Notes: generated from the sequence alone by a model not told the origin. Positions 15,582-24,852 are shown, counted from the first letter of the stretch. The stretch: DNA of 64,000 bases from UMGS1696 sp964621165 (GCA_964621165.1 CAZULC010000012.1:3798-67797); one strand, 5' to 3'. Numbers and translations are program-made.

Positions 15582-16709
15582 ATGAGTGAAAAAAAATTCA
15601 CGGTTCCGGATTTTTATAGTGATTTCAGATGCAAAATGGGCGCGTGCCGGAGAAGCTGCTGCTATGGTTGGCATATCACCGTATCAATGGACGAGTATTT
15701 CCGCCTGATAGGACTGGACTGCCCGCCCGAGATACGACGGAAGCTGGACGGCGGCGTGTTCATGCTGGAAAAACCAACCCCCGAGAGGTACGCGGAATTT
15801 TCAAAAAACTACGTCGGCGACTGTCCCCTTCACGGCGAGGACGGACTCTGCTCCCTCCAATGCTCCTGCGGTGAGGACTTTCTGCCGTCGGTGTGCCGCT
15901 ACTACCCCCGCAGTCCACGCACACTTCACGGGAACCACTGCTCAGTTTCGGCTTCCTGCGAGGGCGTCGTGGAGCTTCTGATGAATAAGACGGATAAAAT
16001 GACCTTCACCGAGACCCGGCTGAACTTCGGCTACCACCTGCCTGAGCCGGACGACAGCCTTGTCAGCGAATATTATGCCGCGGTCCGCCGTCGTTTCATA
16101 AAAATTCTGCAGAACAGGAACCTGAGCCTTGAAGCGCGGCTTAAAAATCTGGTCGTATTCGGCGGGAAGCTGAACACTCCGTTCGTGGAAAAGAACCGTG
16201 ACGAGGTTGAGAAAATACTCGCGGAAGACGGGACGGAATGCGTGAATAATTATGCGTTTCCCGCACCTGAAGCAGTTGACGAAATCCGCGTTTTCATAAC
16301 CCGTCTCGGCGAGAGGTACCCGCTTGAAAAATACACGGAAAGGCTGAATCAGCTGACCCCCGTGCGCTATCCTGAAATGAAGCAAAAGCTTGCCCGGGTA
16401 TACCCAAGCCTTCCCACAGCCGGCGAGCAGATTTTAGTCAACCACCTCTTCTACGTCGGCTTCCCATTTGAGAGCAACCGTGAGAGCGTCTACGAGTCCT
16501 GTGCGTCATTTGCGTCGCTGTACGCCGTGTGGATGGCTTTGGCGTCCCTCTGCCTCGAGGACAGCTTTACCCCCGACAGCTTTGCCGACCTGACCGCCGA
16601 CGTGTTCCGCATGTCCGAAAACTCGAACTACGACCTCCTCGCCGCCGCGTTCCTCTACGAAACCGGATTCATGAAGGAAGACAAGCTCTGCTCCCTCTGC
16701 GGAATGTGA
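15582..16709 (+). CDS. FliB-like (flagellin lysine-N-methylase family) Cys-rich protein
   Basis: 375 residues. The N-terminal half has the cysteine pattern of this family: CKMGACRRSCC near residue 17, CPLHGEDGLCSLQCSC near 80 and CRYYPRSP near 105. It is probably an Fe-S or other metal site. Family members are annotated as methylases of flagellin lysines, but many occur in non-motile Clostridia and their true role is unclear. No flagellar gene is in this window, so the name should be read as family membership only. It stands alone under a promoter with an operator-like palindrome. Confidence 0.8.
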   Translation: MSEKKFTVPDFYSDFRCKMGACRRSCCYGWHITVSMDEYFRLIGLDCPPEIRRKLDGGVFMLEKPTPERYAEFSKNYVGDCPLHGEDGLCSLQCSCGEDFLPSVCRYYPRSPRTLHGNHCSVSASCEGVVELLMNKTDKMTFTETRLNFGYHLPEPDDSLVSEYYAAVRRRFIKILQNRNLSLEARLKNLVVFGGKLNTPFVEKNRDEVEKILAEDGTECVNNYAFPAPEAVDEIRVFITRLGERYPLEKYTERLNQLTPVRYPEMKQKLARVYPSLPTAGEQILVNHLFYVGFPFESNRESVYESCASFASLYAVWMALASLCLEDSFTPDSFADLTADVFRMSENSNYDLLAAAFLYETGFMKEDKLCSLCGM

Positions 16710-16776
16710 CTTTGGTAAAAAAGTCGAGCAGGATGGGAAAAAATCCGGTATAATAAAGCCGTAAGGTGGTGAGCGC

Positions 16777-17655
16777 GTGAAGGAACAGATTCTTGCGGTT
16801 CAGCGTATGCAGGACTACATCGAAAATCATCCCGGGGAGGAGATAACCCTCGCTGACTTGGCGGGAGTCTCCATGTTTTCCCCGTGGCACTCCTATCGGC
16901 TGTTCCGGCAGTACACGGGCCTGACTCCGGTGGCTTACATAAGGGCTCTGCGGCTGTCGGACTCTGCTGTGCGGCTTAAAAGTGGGAATTACCACGTGAC
17001 CGAGGTGGCGCTTGACTCCGGATTTGAAAGCGTTGACGGCTACTCCCGGGCGTTCTGCCGCAGATTCGGAACCAATCCCGGGGACTACACAAAAAATCCC
17101 GTTCCGATTCCGCTTTTCATCCCTTACGGAGTAAAATACAGAGAAAGAAAGGATTGCGGGAACATGGAAAAAATACATAGCGTGTTTGTTCAGTTGGTTA
17201 AAAAACCAAAAAGATGCGCATTCATCAGACGGGGACGAGACGCGGAGGATTATTTTTCTTATTGCGGGGAGGTCGGATGCGACGTTTGGGGGATTTTGAG
17301 GAGCATGGATTCCCTCTGCGGCGAGCCGGTGTGCATGTGGCTCATTGAAGAATACAAAAAAGCCGGTACCTCCACATATGTACAGGGCGTAGAAGTGCCA
17401 GCGGACTACAGTGATCCCGTTCCTGAAGGATTTGACGTCATAACCCTTCCCGAAGCGGAATACCTGATGTTTCAGGGAGAACCATTTGAAGAAGAGGATT
17501 ATGAGTCAGCCATAAGTGCGGTTCAGCAGGCTATGAGCCGTTATGAGCCTTCGCCGATTGGGTACCGCTGGGACGGGACGAACCCACGCGTTCAGCTTGA
17601 ACCCATAGGAACCCGCGGCTATATCGAGCTGAGAGCCGTGAAGCCTGTCAGATAA
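16777..17655 (+). CDS. AraC-family regulator with C-terminal GyrI-like effector domain
   Basis: 292 residues from GTG 16777, preceded by AAGGTGGTG. The N-terminal double helix-turn-helix (about residues 8-105) shows ITLADLAGVSMFSPWHSYR and the conserved FCRRFGTNPGDY. Residues 125-292 form a GyrI/AraE-binding-like domain that binds small amphipathic molecules in relatives (Rob, BmrR). The likely role is ligand-responsive activation. A TATAAT at 16748-16753 lies just upstream but has no good -35. A terminator follows. Confidence 0.88.
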   Translation: MKEQILAVQRMQDYIENHPGEEITLADLAGVSMFSPWHSYRLFRQYTGLTPVAYIRALRLSDSAVRLKSGNYHVTEVALDSGFESVDGYSRAFCRRFGTNPGDYTKNPVPIPLFIPYGVKYRERKDCGNMEKIHSVFVQLVKKPKRCAFIRRGRDAEDYFSYCGEVGCDVWGILRSMDSLCGEPVCMWLIEEYKKAGTSTYVQGVEVPADYSDPVPEGFDVITLPEAEYLMFQGEPFEEEDYESAISAVQQAMSRYEPSPIGYRWDGTNPRVQLEPIGTRGYIELRAVKPVR

Positions 17656-17666
17656 GCCTAAAAATA

Positions 17667-17719
17667 TCCCTGCGTTCAGCGGTGCAGATTCGTTCCGCCG
17701 TGCAGGGACTTTTTTATTT
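17667..17719 (+). terminator. Bidirectional terminator between convergent AraC regulators
   Basis: Stem TCCCTGC (17667-17673) with GCAGGGA (17702-17708), then CTTTTTTATTTT. The minus-strand gene ends inside it at 17714, with an A-rich stretch (AAAAATA) on its far side. Confidence 0.75.
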
Positions 17720-18532
17720 TGATTTTCTGTACCTGTTGGGAGTGCATCCGACGGCTTTCTTGAAGGAGCCTGAGAAGTGCTGGGTGTTTGAATACCTGAG
17801 CAGTGAAGCTATTTCCTTTATGGGCATCACCGTACCTGTCAGAAGACTCTTGGCGATAGAAATCTTCCTCTCCAGCATATACTGTACTGGAGTTGTACCG
17901 TATTTCTGTTTGAATACGCGGATGACGTGCATCTTGGTGACGCTGAACTCCTCGGCAATGTCGTCGAGGGAGATGTCGTTGTAGATGTTGTTGTCTATGA
18001 ACGCACGGATTTTTTCGTCAAGGGAGTGGATTCCGGATTTTGTCGGGAACAGCTGGTCCTTTGTGACGTTCAAAAGAATCGTGAACAGTATCTGTGTGAT
18101 GCTGCAGAAGGTCTCGCTTTCGTTTTCGTCGGTAATTCTCTCAAGCTTGTCGTGAATCTCGATGAAAAGGTTCATGACGTTCACGTCTTTTTTGTACACC
18201 GGCGGAAGGGCGAAAAAGTCGTAGAGCTTGCCCACCATCTCCCCGTCGAGGTTGAGCCAGATTTTTTCATAAGGGTTTGTCGGGGAGGAGTAGTGCATCT
18301 CGTCCGCGCCTTTTTTTATACAGTAAAAATCCCCGGCCTGAACGTGAATCTTTTCTCCGTTTGATTCTATATAGCCTTCCCCGGACACGACATATTCAAA
18401 GACATATACGTCGCAGGGATTTCTCGATATTCTGTAGTCGGGATCGGGATAGGTAACTCCCGCAAGCTGGCACGAAAAGGCATCAGAAGCCTCACGTTTG
18501 CCGACATACACTATTTTCTCATTGTATTCCAT
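17714..18532 (-). CDS. AraC-family regulator with N-terminal cupin sensor
   Basis: 272 residues. An N-terminal cupin-like arm (VSGEGYIESNG, AGDFYCIKKG) is followed by a C-terminal helix-turn-helix pair (SLDDIAEEFSVTKMHV, IKEIASLLRYSNTQHFSGSF). Relatives sense sugars and activate sugar-use genes. ATG 18532 is chosen over GTG 18541 because GGAG sits 8 nt before it. Own promoter at 18565-18593. No clear target gene is adjacent. Confidence 0.88.
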   Translation of the reverse strand: MEYNEKIVYVGKREASDAFSCQLAGVTYPDPDYRISRNPCDVYVFEYVVSGEGYIESNGEKIHVQAGDFYCIKKGADEMHYSSPTNPYEKIWLNLDGEMVGKLYDFFALPPVYKKDVNVMNLFIEIHDKLERITDENESETFCSITQILFTILLNVTKDQLFPTKSGIHSLDEKIRAFIDNNIYNDISLDDIAEEFSVTKMHVIRVFKQKYGTTPVQYMLERKISIAKSLLTGTVMPIKEIASLLRYSNTQHFSGSFKKAVGCTPNRYRKSK

Positions 18533-18564
18533 ACAGCACACTCCGCATTCTTATCGTAACTGTT

Positions 18565-18593
18565 ATTATACTATATTTATAATAAAAATGCAA
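18565..18593 (-). promoter_or_regulatory. Promoter of the cupin-AraC regulator gene
   Basis: On the minus strand TTGCAT (18588-18593), 17-bp spacer, TATAAT (18565-18570). Confidence 0.7.
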
Positions 18594-18706
18594 GTTAATT
18601 TTTTGCAAAAAACAAAAAAATTTTACAGCTTTCGACAAAACCGGCTGATTTGATTGTACATATATTAAAATATGATTAATTTTTTTCAGACTATCACAAA
18701 TAGCTA

Positions 18707-18735
18707 TTGACAGTCAAATGAACGTGTGATATAAT
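18707..18735 (+). promoter_or_regulatory. Consensus promoter of the DUF1836/flotillin region
   Basis: TTGACA (18707-18712), 17-bp spacer, TATAAT (18730-18735). It lies 60 bp before the TTG start at 18796. Confidence 0.85.
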
Positions 18736-18795
18736 ATAACTGTGAATTTAAAATACAATTAAGCTGCGGCAAAAAAAGCGGAAGGAGGAAGAAGA

Positions 18796-19386
18796 TTGAG
18801 AGGCGCGGAGCAGAACAAAAGAATCCCGGGGACCATACTCGACATGGATAAAATGGGAAACGCCACGGGACTAGAATTCATAAACAAGGTGTTCTACATC
18901 ACCGACAGAATCATGCTCGCACAGATACGCGAGATTACGGGAATCGACGGCACGACTCTACAAAACTGGCTGAAGCGAGGCTGGGTCGGCGCACCGGACA
19001 AAAAATCCTACGGCAGGGAGCACCTCGCGCGGATCCTTATCATAAACATGATGCGGGACACCATGCAGCTATCCCGGGTTTTGTTTACCATCGAGTACAT
19101 CAATGGAAAGAGCGAGGAGGACCACATAATAAAGGAGAGCATACTCTACGACTACATATGCCGGGTTCTCAGCCGACTGTCAGGCGAGGGCGTGTTCAGA
19201 ACCGAAACCATATACGAAATAATCGACGACGTACTCGCGGACTACGAGGAGCCGGTGACTGGAGCAAAACGACGGCTGACAAACGGACTGCGGGTAATCA
19301 CGATAACGTATTATTCGTCAATCGTCAAGGCTGAAGCCGAGGCAATACTGGACGACCTTGGCGCACCCGAGGGACGGAAGAGATGA
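18796..19386 (+). CDS. DUF1836 domain protein, putative DNA-binding regulator
   Basis: 196 residues from TTG 18796, preceded by GGAGG at the right distance. The central segment ITGIDGTTLQNWLKRGWV looks like a MerR-type helix-turn-helix, followed by REHLARILIINMMRD. This matches my recollection of the DUF1836 family, uncharacterised regulators common in Firmicutes. It is 55 bp upstream of the NfeD/flotillin genes and may regulate them (inference). Confidence 0.8.
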   Translation: MRGAEQNKRIPGTILDMDKMGNATGLEFINKVFYITDRIMLAQIREITGIDGTTLQNWLKRGWVGAPDKKSYGREHLARILIINMMRDTMQLSRVLFTIEYINGKSEEDHIIKESILYDYICRVLSRLSGEGVFRTETIYEIIDDVLADYEEPVTGAKRRLTNGLRVITITYYSSIVKAEAEAILDDLGAPEGRKR

Positions 19387-19441
19387 GCGGCAATCAAAAT
19401 GAACTTGAATTTAAGATAATATTTTACGAAAGGATACTGTT

Positions 19442-20044
19442 ATGATTGAATGGTGGAATAATATGGACTTGACGGGGCAGATATTCGCCCTGATTGCGAT
19501 TCCCTCGACCCTTGTGCTGGTGGTACAGACCCTGCTTCTGCTGTTCGGCATAGGCGGGGACGACATTGACGCGGACGGCATAGACCTGACGGGAAACGGT
19601 GTTGCTGACACTCCCGGAGACGGAGGCGGGGACGGCATGGCAATGTTTTCCCTTCGCGGAATCATGGCAATGGCAGCGGTGGGCGGCTGGAGCGGACTTG
19701 TGATGTACGAAGCCGGAATCGCGCTGCCGGTTACGATAATTCTGTCCCTCGCTTTCGGATTCATGGCACTTGTGGGAATCGCGTGGCTGATGAAAATTTC
19801 CGAAAAGCTCCAGTCCAGCGGAAACATAGTCCTCGGCTACGCTGTGGGCAAGGTAGGCACGGTTTACATCCCCATACCGGAGAAGATGAAGGGGTCGGGA
19901 AAGATAAACATCACCATACAGGAGCGGTTCCTCGAGGTTGACGCCGTAACCAACGCCGACAGAAAGCTGGCAACCGGAGAGAGCGTGAGAGTTGTCGCAA
20001 CCGACGAGAGCGGCATGGTAGTAGTTGAGCCTGTGGTGAGATGA
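19442..20044 (+). CDS. NfeD-like membrane protein (YuaF type)
   Basis: 200 residues. Membrane segments lie at about residues 12-36, 70-88 and 95-118. An acidic Gly/Asp-rich loop (GGDDIDADG) separates the first two. The C-terminal part (about 125-200) is a beta-rich OB-fold domain ending VRVVATDESGMVVVEPV. NfeD/YuaF proteins work with flotillins in organising membrane microdomains. The flotillin is three genes downstream, which supports the assignment. AAAGG precedes the ATG. Confidence 0.85.
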   Translation: MIEWWNNMDLTGQIFALIAIPSTLVLVVQTLLLLFGIGGDDIDADGIDLTGNGVADTPGDGGGDGMAMFSLRGIMAMAAVGGWSGLVMYEAGIALPVTIILSLAFGFMALVGIAWLMKISEKLQSSGNIVLGYAVGKVGTVYIPIPEKMKGSGKINITIQERFLEVDAVTNADRKLATGESVRVVATDESGMVVVEPVVR

Positions 20045-20110
20045 ACCTCTCCCTCAAAAAAAGACGAATAACGACCTGAGACGACGGCTTTGTCCGTAAA
20101 GGAAATCACA

Positions 20111-20659
20111 ATGAAACACGAGAAACTGTTTTTAAGAATGACCCTGATTTCCCTGCTTACCCTTGTTCTCTACATAATCTGCGGTCCGCTGCTTGGGGCT
20201 GTACATACGGAGAACGCAAAAATATTCACATGGGCTGTTGCAAACCTGATTCTCTCAGTTTTCGTAATGGCAGTCTACGTCCACCTGTTCCTTTATATCT
20301 ACTACATCAGAAAAGGGCAGATTGAGGATTCGCTGTTCCACAAAGAGGACTACCACGGGTTTAAGGAGGATATTGTCGCCTTCCTGACATCCGAGAAGTC
20401 AGTTTTTCTGACAGCAGCGGCAATCAATATCGGCTCATGGCTTCTCATCAACGGTGACAGGCTCATATTCGGCAAGCGGACGTTTTCGGCGGTGCTGCTG
20501 GTTTACGCGCCCATGAATATGCTCGGCTCGTCGTTCCCCGAATACCTCAGCATTGTGGCGTATGTCCTGAGCAGTATTATGCTGTACCTGTTCTACGTAG
20601 TCGACCTCGCGCTGATGAGGAAAAGGGCGTACAATAATCTATACGTGAAAATAAAATGA
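20111..20659 (+). CDS. Four-helix membrane protein of unknown function, paralogue 1
   Basis: 182 residues from ATG 20111, which has AAAGGA upstream; an in-frame start at 20090 has none. Four hydrophobic segments fall at about residues 10-30, 40-66, 98-118 and 140-165. A conserved soluble loop (EDIVAFLTSEKSVFLT) precedes the third. The same loop is found in the next gene (GDILACLKSEKYLFVT), so these are tandem paralogues. It lies between nfeD and the flotillin gene in the same direction. I do not recognise the family. Confidence 0.75.
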   Translation: MKHEKLFLRMTLISLLTLVLYIICGPLLGAVHTENAKIFTWAVANLILSVFVMAVYVHLFLYIYYIRKGQIEDSLFHKEDYHGFKEDIVAFLTSEKSVFLTAAAINIGSWLLINGDRLIFGKRTFSAVLLVYAPMNMLGSSFPEYLSIVAYVLSSIMLYLFYVVDLALMRKRAYNNLYVKIK

Positions 20660-21207
20660 AAAACAAATTACATCCAAGCCGGACGGAAACCTTGCGGAGT
20701 GTAATTGCAGTCTCCGGTCTGTCCGTGATGATATACTATATAATAACAGTTCTGTTTGCTGAAATAAAAGAACGGTTTGACTGCATTATCCCCGAGCCGG
20801 TACTGATAACCGCATTGATACTGCTAATGCTTGCTTATTCCATAATATATGTCTGGGGATTTCACGTATTGAGCGGCAGAATCAGGCAGTCCATGAGAGA
20901 AGGCGGATACGGCGGCGTCCGGGGTGATATTCTCGCCTGCTTGAAATCAGAGAAGTATCTCTTCGTCACTGTTCTGCTGATAAACCTGTTCAGCTGGGCT
21001 GTGATGGAATTCGGACTTTACACTGTAAGACCTCTCGGGTACCTGATAACGGCATTCATACCCCTGAACCCGCTGATTCTGGCGCACAGGCTCGGTCTGC
21101 CGTACAGTATCATAAGCAGCGTGATAATATATGTTTTCGCCACGGTAATCCTCGTGCTGGCGAGAAAAATTACATATAATAGAATGTTCCCGAAAAACAA
21201 AAACTAA
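20656..21207 (+). CDS. Four-helix membrane protein of unknown function, paralogue 2
   Basis: 183 residues. It overlaps the previous gene by 4 nt (ATGA), which implies coupled translation. The layout is the same as its neighbour: two N-terminal helices, a basic loop with GDILACLKSEKYLF, then two helices, and a basic C-terminus (MFPKNKN). The paired arrangement next to a flotillin suggests a heteromeric membrane partner of the flotillin/NfeD assembly; this is inference from position alone. Confidence 0.75.
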   Translation: MKNKLHPSRTETLRSVIAVSGLSVMIYYIITVLFAEIKERFDCIIPEPVLITALILLMLAYSIIYVWGFHVLSGRIRQSMREGGYGGVRGDILACLKSEKYLFVTVLLINLFSWAVMEFGLYTVRPLGYLITAFIPLNPLILAHRLGLPYSIISSVIIYVFATVILVLARKITYNRMFPKNKN

Positions 21208-21246
21208 ACCAAGCAAAAATAAATTTAACATAAGGAGAAAACTAAA

Positions 21247-22686
21247 ATGAAACTGCCTTTAACAGTCTCGAACAACGGATTGAGTCCGAACATACTGATG
21301 CTTGCCTGCGTCATAGTTCTGCTCATCCTGACGACCATCATCGTAATTCTGTCCAGATACAGAAAATGCCCCTCCGACAAAATCCTCGTCATCTACGGTA
21401 AAGTAGGTCAGACGACGGACGGTCAGCAGAGAAGTGCAAAGTGTATCCACGGTGGCGCGTCATTCATCTGGCCCGTGGTTCAGTCCTACGAATACCTTGA
21501 TCTGACCCCCATGTCGATTCAGGTAGACCTGCGCAACGCCCTCTCAAAGCAGAACATCCGTGTAGACGTCCCCTCGCGATTCACCGTCGGTATCTCAACC
21601 GAAAACGGTGTCATGCAGAACGCGGCTGAGAGGCTGCTGGGCATGAAAATCGACGAAATCAAGCAGATTGCCGAGGATATTATCTTCGGTCAGATGAGAC
21701 TTATCATCGCCACAATGGACATCGAGGAAATCAACTCCGACCGCGACAAATTCCTTGAAGCCGTGTCCTCAAACGTTGAGACAGAGCTGAAGAAAATCGG
21801 TCTGCGCCTTATCAACGTCAACGTAACCGACATCACGGATGAGAGCGGATATATTGTGGCTCTCGGTCAGGAAGCTGCCGCAAAGGCTATCAACGACGCG
21901 AAAATCTCCGTTGCCGAGGCTGAAAGAGCCGGTGCCATCGGTGCGGCAGAGGCAGACCGCGACAAGCGTATATCAGTCTCAAAATCCGACTCCGAGGCTA
22001 TTTCCGGTGAAAACGAAGCCAAGGCAAAGGTGGCAGACTCCGACGCTACAAGACGTGAGAGAGAAGCCGATGCCCTCAAGAGAGCCACAGCCGCTGAGAA
22101 CATCGCAAAGGCTAAGGCACAGGAGGAATCCTTCGACGCACAGAAGAAAGCCGAGGAAGCAAGAGCACACTTCGAGCAGGCTAAGCTGGAAGCCGACGTC
22201 ATCGTCAAGACAAACATCGAAAAGCAGAAGCTTGAACTCCAGGCAGAAGCGGAAGCCGAGCAGACCAGACGCCGTGCAAAAGGTGAAGCTGACGCAACCC
22301 TCATGAAGATGCAGGCTGAGGCTGACGGTATGAAGCAGATTCTCATGAAGCAGGCGGAAGGCTTCGCTGAAATTGTCAAGTCCGCAGGAGGCGAAGCCAA
22401 CGACGCAATCAGGCTTATGATTGCCGACAAGCTGGAAGAAATCACCAGAATCCAGGTTGACGCCATCAAGAACCTGAAGATTGACAAGGTTACGGTATGG
22501 GACAGCGGCGCCAAAGCTGACGGCAAGGGCACAACGGCTGACTTTATCTCCGGGCTGTACAAGAGCATTCCTCCGATGAGCGAAATGTTCGACATGGCAG
22601 GCATGCAGCTCCCGAAATACCTCGGCGAAAAGAAGGAAAACGCCCCCGAAGCGGAATCAGTCGAACCTGAGGCTGACAACAAGTAA
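21247..22686 (+). CDS. Flotillin-like SPFH-domain scaffold protein
   Basis: 479 residues. An N-terminal membrane segment (about 17-36) is followed by the SPFH/band-7 domain (about 45-215; RCPS-like start KCPSDKILVIYG). A long Ala/Glu-rich coiled coil (about 215-410) has many EAEA/KAEA repeats. The C-terminal tail is acidic. This is the order seen in FloT/YuaG. Flotillins form large oligomers that organise membrane microdomains and affect secretion and signalling. It has a strong AAGGAG ribosome site. The upstream NfeD protein fits the YuaF-YuaG pair of Bacillus, here split by two membrane-protein genes. Confidence 0.92.
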   Translation: MKLPLTVSNNGLSPNILMLACVIVLLILTTIIVILSRYRKCPSDKILVIYGKVGQTTDGQQRSAKCIHGGASFIWPVVQSYEYLDLTPMSIQVDLRNALSKQNIRVDVPSRFTVGISTENGVMQNAAERLLGMKIDEIKQIAEDIIFGQMRLIIATMDIEEINSDRDKFLEAVSSNVETELKKIGLRLINVNVTDITDESGYIVALGQEAAAKAINDAKISVAEAERAGAIGAAEADRDKRISVSKSDSEAISGENEAKAKVADSDATRREREADALKRATAAENIAKAKAQEESFDAQKKAEEARAHFEQAKLEADVIVKTNIEKQKLELQAEAEAEQTRRRAKGEADATLMKMQAEADGMKQILMKQAEGFAEIVKSAGGEANDAIRLMIADKLEEITRIQVDAIKNLKIDKVTVWDSGAKADGKGTTADFISGLYKSIPPMSEMFDMAGMQLPKYLGEKKENAPEAESVEPEADNK

Positions 22687-22724
22687 ACTATTGAATAAAA
22701 AATTAAAAAAGATGGGAGGGAACT

Positions 22725-23258
22725 ATGAAACCAAAGAAATCCGAAATAATATGGGATTTAACAAAAGGGATTGCAATTTGTACTATAGTTGCTTTATTTG
22801 CTTATGGAGTTCTCAATCCATTTTTAGTTGCGATATTTTACCCTGACGACCCTCCGGGACAGCGGGACTTTACACCGCTTTATTACTGTATTCAATTAAT
22901 ATATACAGTTACATTTTATTGTATATATATCAGAAAAAGCGGTGATGATGGGACTCCGAAATCCCTTGACAAGTTCGTCCCTCTGGAGGATTTGAAAGAA
23001 TATATTATAGGCGACGGTAAAATATTAATAATATTTTATGCAGCAATGCTTGTTCTTTATACGATTGGAAACGAGTTTCTGCCTATCGGTAATCCGTTGA
23101 CATTTATATTCTGTTTCCCATTTTCAATGTCAGAGAACATACAGATACCTTTTTTAGGAGAGATTGTTGCTTATATCGTTGAGATGGCTTTGATTTTGTT
23201 GCTCACTGTATATCAGCATTACAGAAATTTCAAGTATTGGAACAAAAAGAAGTTTTAA
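22725..23258 (+). CDS. AT-rich membrane protein gene after the flotillin, unknown function
   Basis: 177 residues with four hydrophobic segments (about 16-38, 52-68, 102-122 and 140-165) and a basic end (YWNKKKF). The layout resembles the two paralogues before the flotillin, and a loop DLKEYIIGDGKILI aligns loosely with theirs. Codon use is clearly more AT-rich (TTA, ATA and AAA common) than in the flotillin gene, suggesting separate acquisition. A good GGGAGGG ribosome site and a 38-bp gap to the flotillin stop place it in the same operon. Confidence 0.7.
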   Translation: MKPKKSEIIWDLTKGIAICTIVALFAYGVLNPFLVAIFYPDDPPGQRDFTPLYYCIQLIYTVTFYCIYIRKSGDDGTPKSLDKFVPLEDLKEYIIGDGKILIIFYAAMLVLYTIGNEFLPIGNPLTFIFCFPFSMSENIQIPFLGEIVAYIVEMALILLLTVYQHYRNFKYWNKKKF

Positions 23259-23366
23259 TCATTAGATTTTAGGATTAACAGGTCAAATACACGCCGGACG
23301 AAAATTTAACCGTCATGTGAATATCGCCCCTTGTTTATGTCAAAACATTGCAGGGGGTGAATTTAC

Positions 23367-23807
23367 ATGAAAACAGCAGAAAACACGTGCGTATTTCTCT
23401 CGGGCGGAATAATCTACAGCCTGATTGAAATCGCGTGGCGGGGCTACACACACTGGACCATGACCGCGGCGGGAGGAGTCTGCCTTCTTCTGATCCACTT
23501 CACCAGCGGACGCATGAGAGGGAAGAAGCTTCTTCTGAAATGTATAGCGTCAGCCGGAATCATAACCTCGGTTGAATTTGCCGCCGGAGTTGTGGTGAAC
23601 ATGATTTTTAAGCTCCATGTGTGGGACTACTCCGCCCGACCGGGTAACATTCTCGGTCAGATATGCCCACTGTTTACATTTCTGTGGTTTTTACTTTCGG
23701 TCCCGGCAGTGTATTTTTCCGCTTTATTGGATAAATTTTTCCTATTCCTGAAAAAGAGGGAAGAGCAGGACGGCAATGGCAGGAAAGTACTACAGAAAGA
23801 ACAGTAA
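23367..23807 (+). CDS. CmpB-type putative ABC transporter permease (small membrane protein)
   Basis: 146 residues with about four membrane segments. WDYSARPGNILGQICPLF in the second half is the signature I associate with the 'putative ABC transporter permease' (CmpB-type) family of Firmicutes. The transport role of that family is unproven. GGGGG precedes the ATG. The last 32 nt overlap the next gene, implying cotranscription. Confidence 0.75.
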   Translation: MKTAENTCVFLSGGIIYSLIEIAWRGYTHWTMTAAGGVCLLLIHFTSGRMRGKKLLLKCIASAGIITSVEFAAGVVVNMIFKLHVWDYSARPGNILGQICPLFTFLWFLLSVPAVYFSALLDKFFLFLKKREEQDGNGRKVLQKEQ

Positions 23808-24681
23808 GAAATATTCAATCAAAAGAAAAAAGGGCAGAAGCAGAACGCCGCTTATCGTTATTATTGCGTTGATTGCGGTATACGCGGTCTTTGCGGCATA
23901 TTGTTTTCAGAAAACAGGTGCGCTTGTACCCACAGGTGAGCTGATTGACGGCAGGCCGACGTTTCGGTTCATCGACGTGGGTCAGGGTGACTGCGTGCTT
24001 GTTACATACAAAGGGGAGTCGGTTCTGGTTGACTCTGGACCTGCTTCGTCCGGAAAGACAACGGCGGAATACCTGATGCTGTACTCGCCGAACATAGACT
24101 ATTTTTTCGTCACACATCCCCATGAGGACCACATGGGAGGCGCGGCGGAGATAATTAGCAGCACGAACACGGAGCATTTTGTTCTGTCCACCCTCGAGAG
24201 CGGTGAGAATTTTTACACAGACGCGCTTGAAGCTGCCGAAAACCGAGGGACTGAGGTAATCCGGCTTGAAGACGGAGCGGTATTTGACACAGGGAACATC
24301 ACGGTGACGGTGCTTGACGTATTTGATTTTTTCAGCGACGACTTCAACAATTCCAGCCTGATATTGAAGATAGAAGCCGATGGGAACACGCTACTTGTGA
24401 CAGGCGACGCCGAGGTTGAGGAGGAAGAGTATCTGCTCGCGAACTTTTCCGGCGAGTTAAAAGCGGACATACTGAAAGCCGGCCATCACGGTTCCCACAC
24501 ATCCACCAGCGAGGAATTTCTTGAAGCGGTATCTCCCGAGTTTGCGGTAATATCTTGCGGCTTAAACAATTCCTACGGTCATCCTTCATCCGAAGTACTG
24601 AAAAGGCTTGAGAGTCACGGAATAAAAATCCGCCGCACAGACAAACAAGGAACGATAATATTAAGAGGATCGGGTCGGTAG
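23776..24681 (+). CDS. Membrane-anchored ComEC/Rec2-like metallo-beta-lactamase-fold hydrolase
   Basis: 301 residues. A very basic N-terminus (KYSIKRKKGRSR) and one membrane segment (about 25-45) would place the enzyme outside the membrane. The metal motifs are complete: HPHEDH near residue 117, TGDAE near 212 and AGHHGSH near 236. GQGDC near residue 74 is typical of the ComEC-associated branch. Such stand-alone domains may hydrolyse nucleic acids or phosphodiesters. The genome would need comEC elsewhere for uptake; none is in the window. Confidence 0.87.
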   Translation: MAGKYYRKNSKKYSIKRKKGRSRTPLIVIIALIAVYAVFAAYCFQKTGALVPTGELIDGRPTFRFIDVGQGDCVLVTYKGESVLVDSGPASSGKTTAEYLMLYSPNIDYFFVTHPHEDHMGGAAEIISSTNTEHFVLSTLESGENFYTDALEAAENRGTEVIRLEDGAVFDTGNITVTVLDVFDFFSDDFNNSSLILKIEADGNTLLVTGDAEVEEEEYLLANFSGELKADILKAGHHGSHTSTSEEFLEAVSPEFAVISCGLNNSYGHPSSEVLKRLESHGIKIRRTDKQGTIILRGSGR

Positions 24682-24810
24682 CACCGACAGGCAAACTCGG
24701 CACAACTTCACCAAGTAGCAAAAAAACTCATGACGGCATTTCTTTTCCTCCCGCAGGACAAAAGCGTCGGATTATTCTAAAGGCGTTTCCCTGACTTCCT
24801 CAACCGCAAC

Positions 24811-24834
24811 AAAAACCCGTTCGGGCAAACGGGT
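24811..24834 (-). terminator. Terminator of spo0A
   Basis: On the minus strand the stem ACCCGTT/AACGGGT is followed by TTTTGTTG, about 20 bp past the stop codon. Confidence 0.7.
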
Positions 24835-24852
24835 CTTGTCATGTGGATTTGC

